DNA of 24,587 nucleotides from Deltaproteobacteria bacterium (lineage in GTDB: Bacteria; UBA10199; JACPAL01; JACOUP01): positions 1 to 24,587 of the forward strand of contig JAUSKE010000164.1 in the NCBI GenBank assembly GCA_030649435.1, read 5' to 3'. The notes beneath the pieces are model-generated. The model saw only the letters and a program-made list of their open reading frames with translations. It had not been told where the DNA came from and did no database searches. Both the position numbers and the translations under genes were made by a program. Positions 23,688 to 24,587 of this stretch are shown here, one piece after another; position 1 is the stretch's first letter; every line of letters starts with the position of its first letter.

Positions 23688-24227
23688 TTAGTTTGAGGCT
23701 GTAGAATCTCTCGCTGTCCTGACACAACACTGGGCTTCAGACCCATAAGGCAGCGGCGGACGGGTTGTGTAATAGCTCTTGGTCACAACAATACTTCCAC
23801 GATGTTCCGTGAAATCAAGGTTGCAAGGACCCTTAGCGGTAGCCGCATACGCTGCATCTCCCTTTTTATCCCATACACAGCTATAAGCGATGTCTGGTGA
23901 CGTGGCCTGCCCTCCACAGATGTTCTTCTTTTCGTTGCTGACGTACGCCTTAAAACCATCCGTGCAGAGAGTTTTGGACATCTTCTTTAAGGCCTCTTGA
24001 TCCAGGACAATTCTGGCTTCAGTTTCTTTTGTCGTGGTGTATCGGGTATTTGTTGTTGTCGTTGTGGACGGAACGGCTTTCTTGGACTTAGACACAGCCG
24101 GTGTTGAACTCGTCTGAGTGCTCGTCTGTTCAACGGTGGTTGTTTTTTGTTCCGCATACGCAAGACCCGATTTGAACAAAATGCCCAAAGCCAGACTTAA
24201 AACGGTGAGTGATAGCTTCTTATTCAT
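23688..24227 (-). CDS. Secreted Thr/Ser-rich hypothetical protein
   Basis: 179 residues. MNKKLSLTVLSLALGILFKSGLAYA is a clear Sec signal peptide with an AYA cleavage site before EQKT. A Thr/Ser-rich, probably unstructured spacer follows (about 28-68). The C-terminal domain (about 70-179) has six cysteines (TLCTDG, NICGG, YSCVW, GPCN, QCC) that could form disulphides outside the cytoplasm. I do not recognise the family. ATG 24227 follows AAGGAGAAGTT, a near-ideal ribosome-binding site. The palindrome ACGATATATCGT at 24271-24282 upstream may be an operator. Confidence 0.78.
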   Translation of the reverse strand: MNKKLSLTVLSLALGILFKSGLAYAEQKTTTVEQTSTQTSSTPAVSKSKKAVPSTTTTTNTRYTTTKETEARIVLDQEALKKMSKTLCTDGFKAYVSNEKKNICGGQATSPDIAYSCVWDKKGDAAYAATAKGPCNLDFTEHRGSIVVTKSYYTTRPPLPYGSEAQCCVRTARDSTASN

Positions 24228-24415
24228 AACTTCTCCTTTTTAAACTGTTTAACTTCATCAAAACTACTTCACGATATATCGTTGGATAGAACCTACAAGA
24301 GACGGGGAGGAGTCACAATCGGGGGAGACATGGTTTTTGACTAGGGGATTTCCCTATTGTTCGCGAGCACAAGCGAGTACTACAATCTCTTGTGCAAGGC
24401 CTAACGGAAAGTGGC
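24228..24415. other. Intergenic region
   Basis: Holds the palindrome ACGATATATCGT (24271-24282), the small hairpin TAGGG-GATTT-CCCTA near 24342-24356, and the 7-bp inverted repeat GCACAAG/CTTGTGC (24367-24373, 24389-24395). I cannot assign a confident promoter or terminator. Confidence 0.35.
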
Positions 24416-24587
24416 CTAAGCTGATTTTTGATTGGACTGGAGATGTTCCATCAGGAGTGGAAGAAGAACTTCTTTTAACGTGTCCACAACATCAGACGGA
24501 TCTTTACTAGCAACGATAAATCCCAAAGCGGCTGAAGTGCCGGTAGATTGATACTGGTGTTTGCGAGTCCATTCCCTGACATTAAGA
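24416..24587 (-). CDS. C-terminal end of an unknown protein (5' beyond window)
   Basis: An open frame enters from the right edge and ends at TAG (24416-24418), giving 56 residues. It includes REWTRKHQYQSTG, a hydrophobic/Ser stretch (TSAALGFIVASKDPSD) and a helical end (VDTLKEVLLPLLMEHLQS). There is too little to assign a family. Codon use looks like real coding sequence. Confidence 0.5.
   Translation of the reverse strand, partial: LNVREWTRKHQYQSTGTSAALGFIVASKDPSDVVDTLKEVLLPLLMEHLQSNQKSA

Overview
The window is bacterial chromosome. Its backbone (about 1-17,250 and 23,200-24,587) is moderately GC-rich, with good Shine-Dalgarno sites and a one-piece tmRNA gene. I cannot name the phylum. A type I fatty acid synthase (FAS I) of mycobacterial domain order is present, but codon use and GC content look too low for a typical FAS I actinobacterium. 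A Gram-negative or candidate lineage that carries FAS I is a guess.

Layout. (1) 1-13,009, minus strand: a FAS I gene running off the left edge (2307 residues visible), preceded by two ORFs that together read as one very large protein. That protein has a TPR-like N-terminal half, a glycine/alanine-rich hydrophobic middle, and a degenerate phosphoenolpyruvate carboxylase (PEPC)-like C-terminal half interrupted by a single in-frame TAA. Two short repeat insertions sit in frame inside FAS linkers. (2) 13,117-16,886: class II fumarase, a hotdog thioesterase, a Fic protein with tandem TAAGTCAAC repeats at its start, and a SAM methyltransferase. (3) 16,943-17,209: a small membrane protein with an oligo-G ribosome-binding site. 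(4) About 17,288-22,247: an AT-rich island with a tight four-gene minus-strand operon behind a strong sigma-70-type promoter. It encodes a small conserved island protein, a winged-helix protein, a GHKL (Hsp90/MutL/MORC-like) ATPase, and a protein joining an RpoA-CTD-like HhH domain, a sigma-70 region-4 HTH and three C-terminal HARE-like HTH repeats. (5) 22,190-23,137: an inverted, diverged copy of the tmRNA 3' end with its terminator, and two small island-type genes. (6) 23,226-24,587: the tmRNA gene ssrA with promoter and terminator, a secreted Thr/Ser-rich protein, and the C-terminal end of an unknown gene.

How the parts may work together. FAS I and the PEPC-like giant protein are co-oriented neighbours and may be co-expressed, but a functional link is inference. 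The island operon combines transcription-machinery-like DNA-binding modules with a GHKL ATPase and lies between ssrA-3'-end-like sequences, so it is the best candidate here for an undescribed defence or regulatory system. No integrase, recombinase, CRISPR array or complete IS element is visible.
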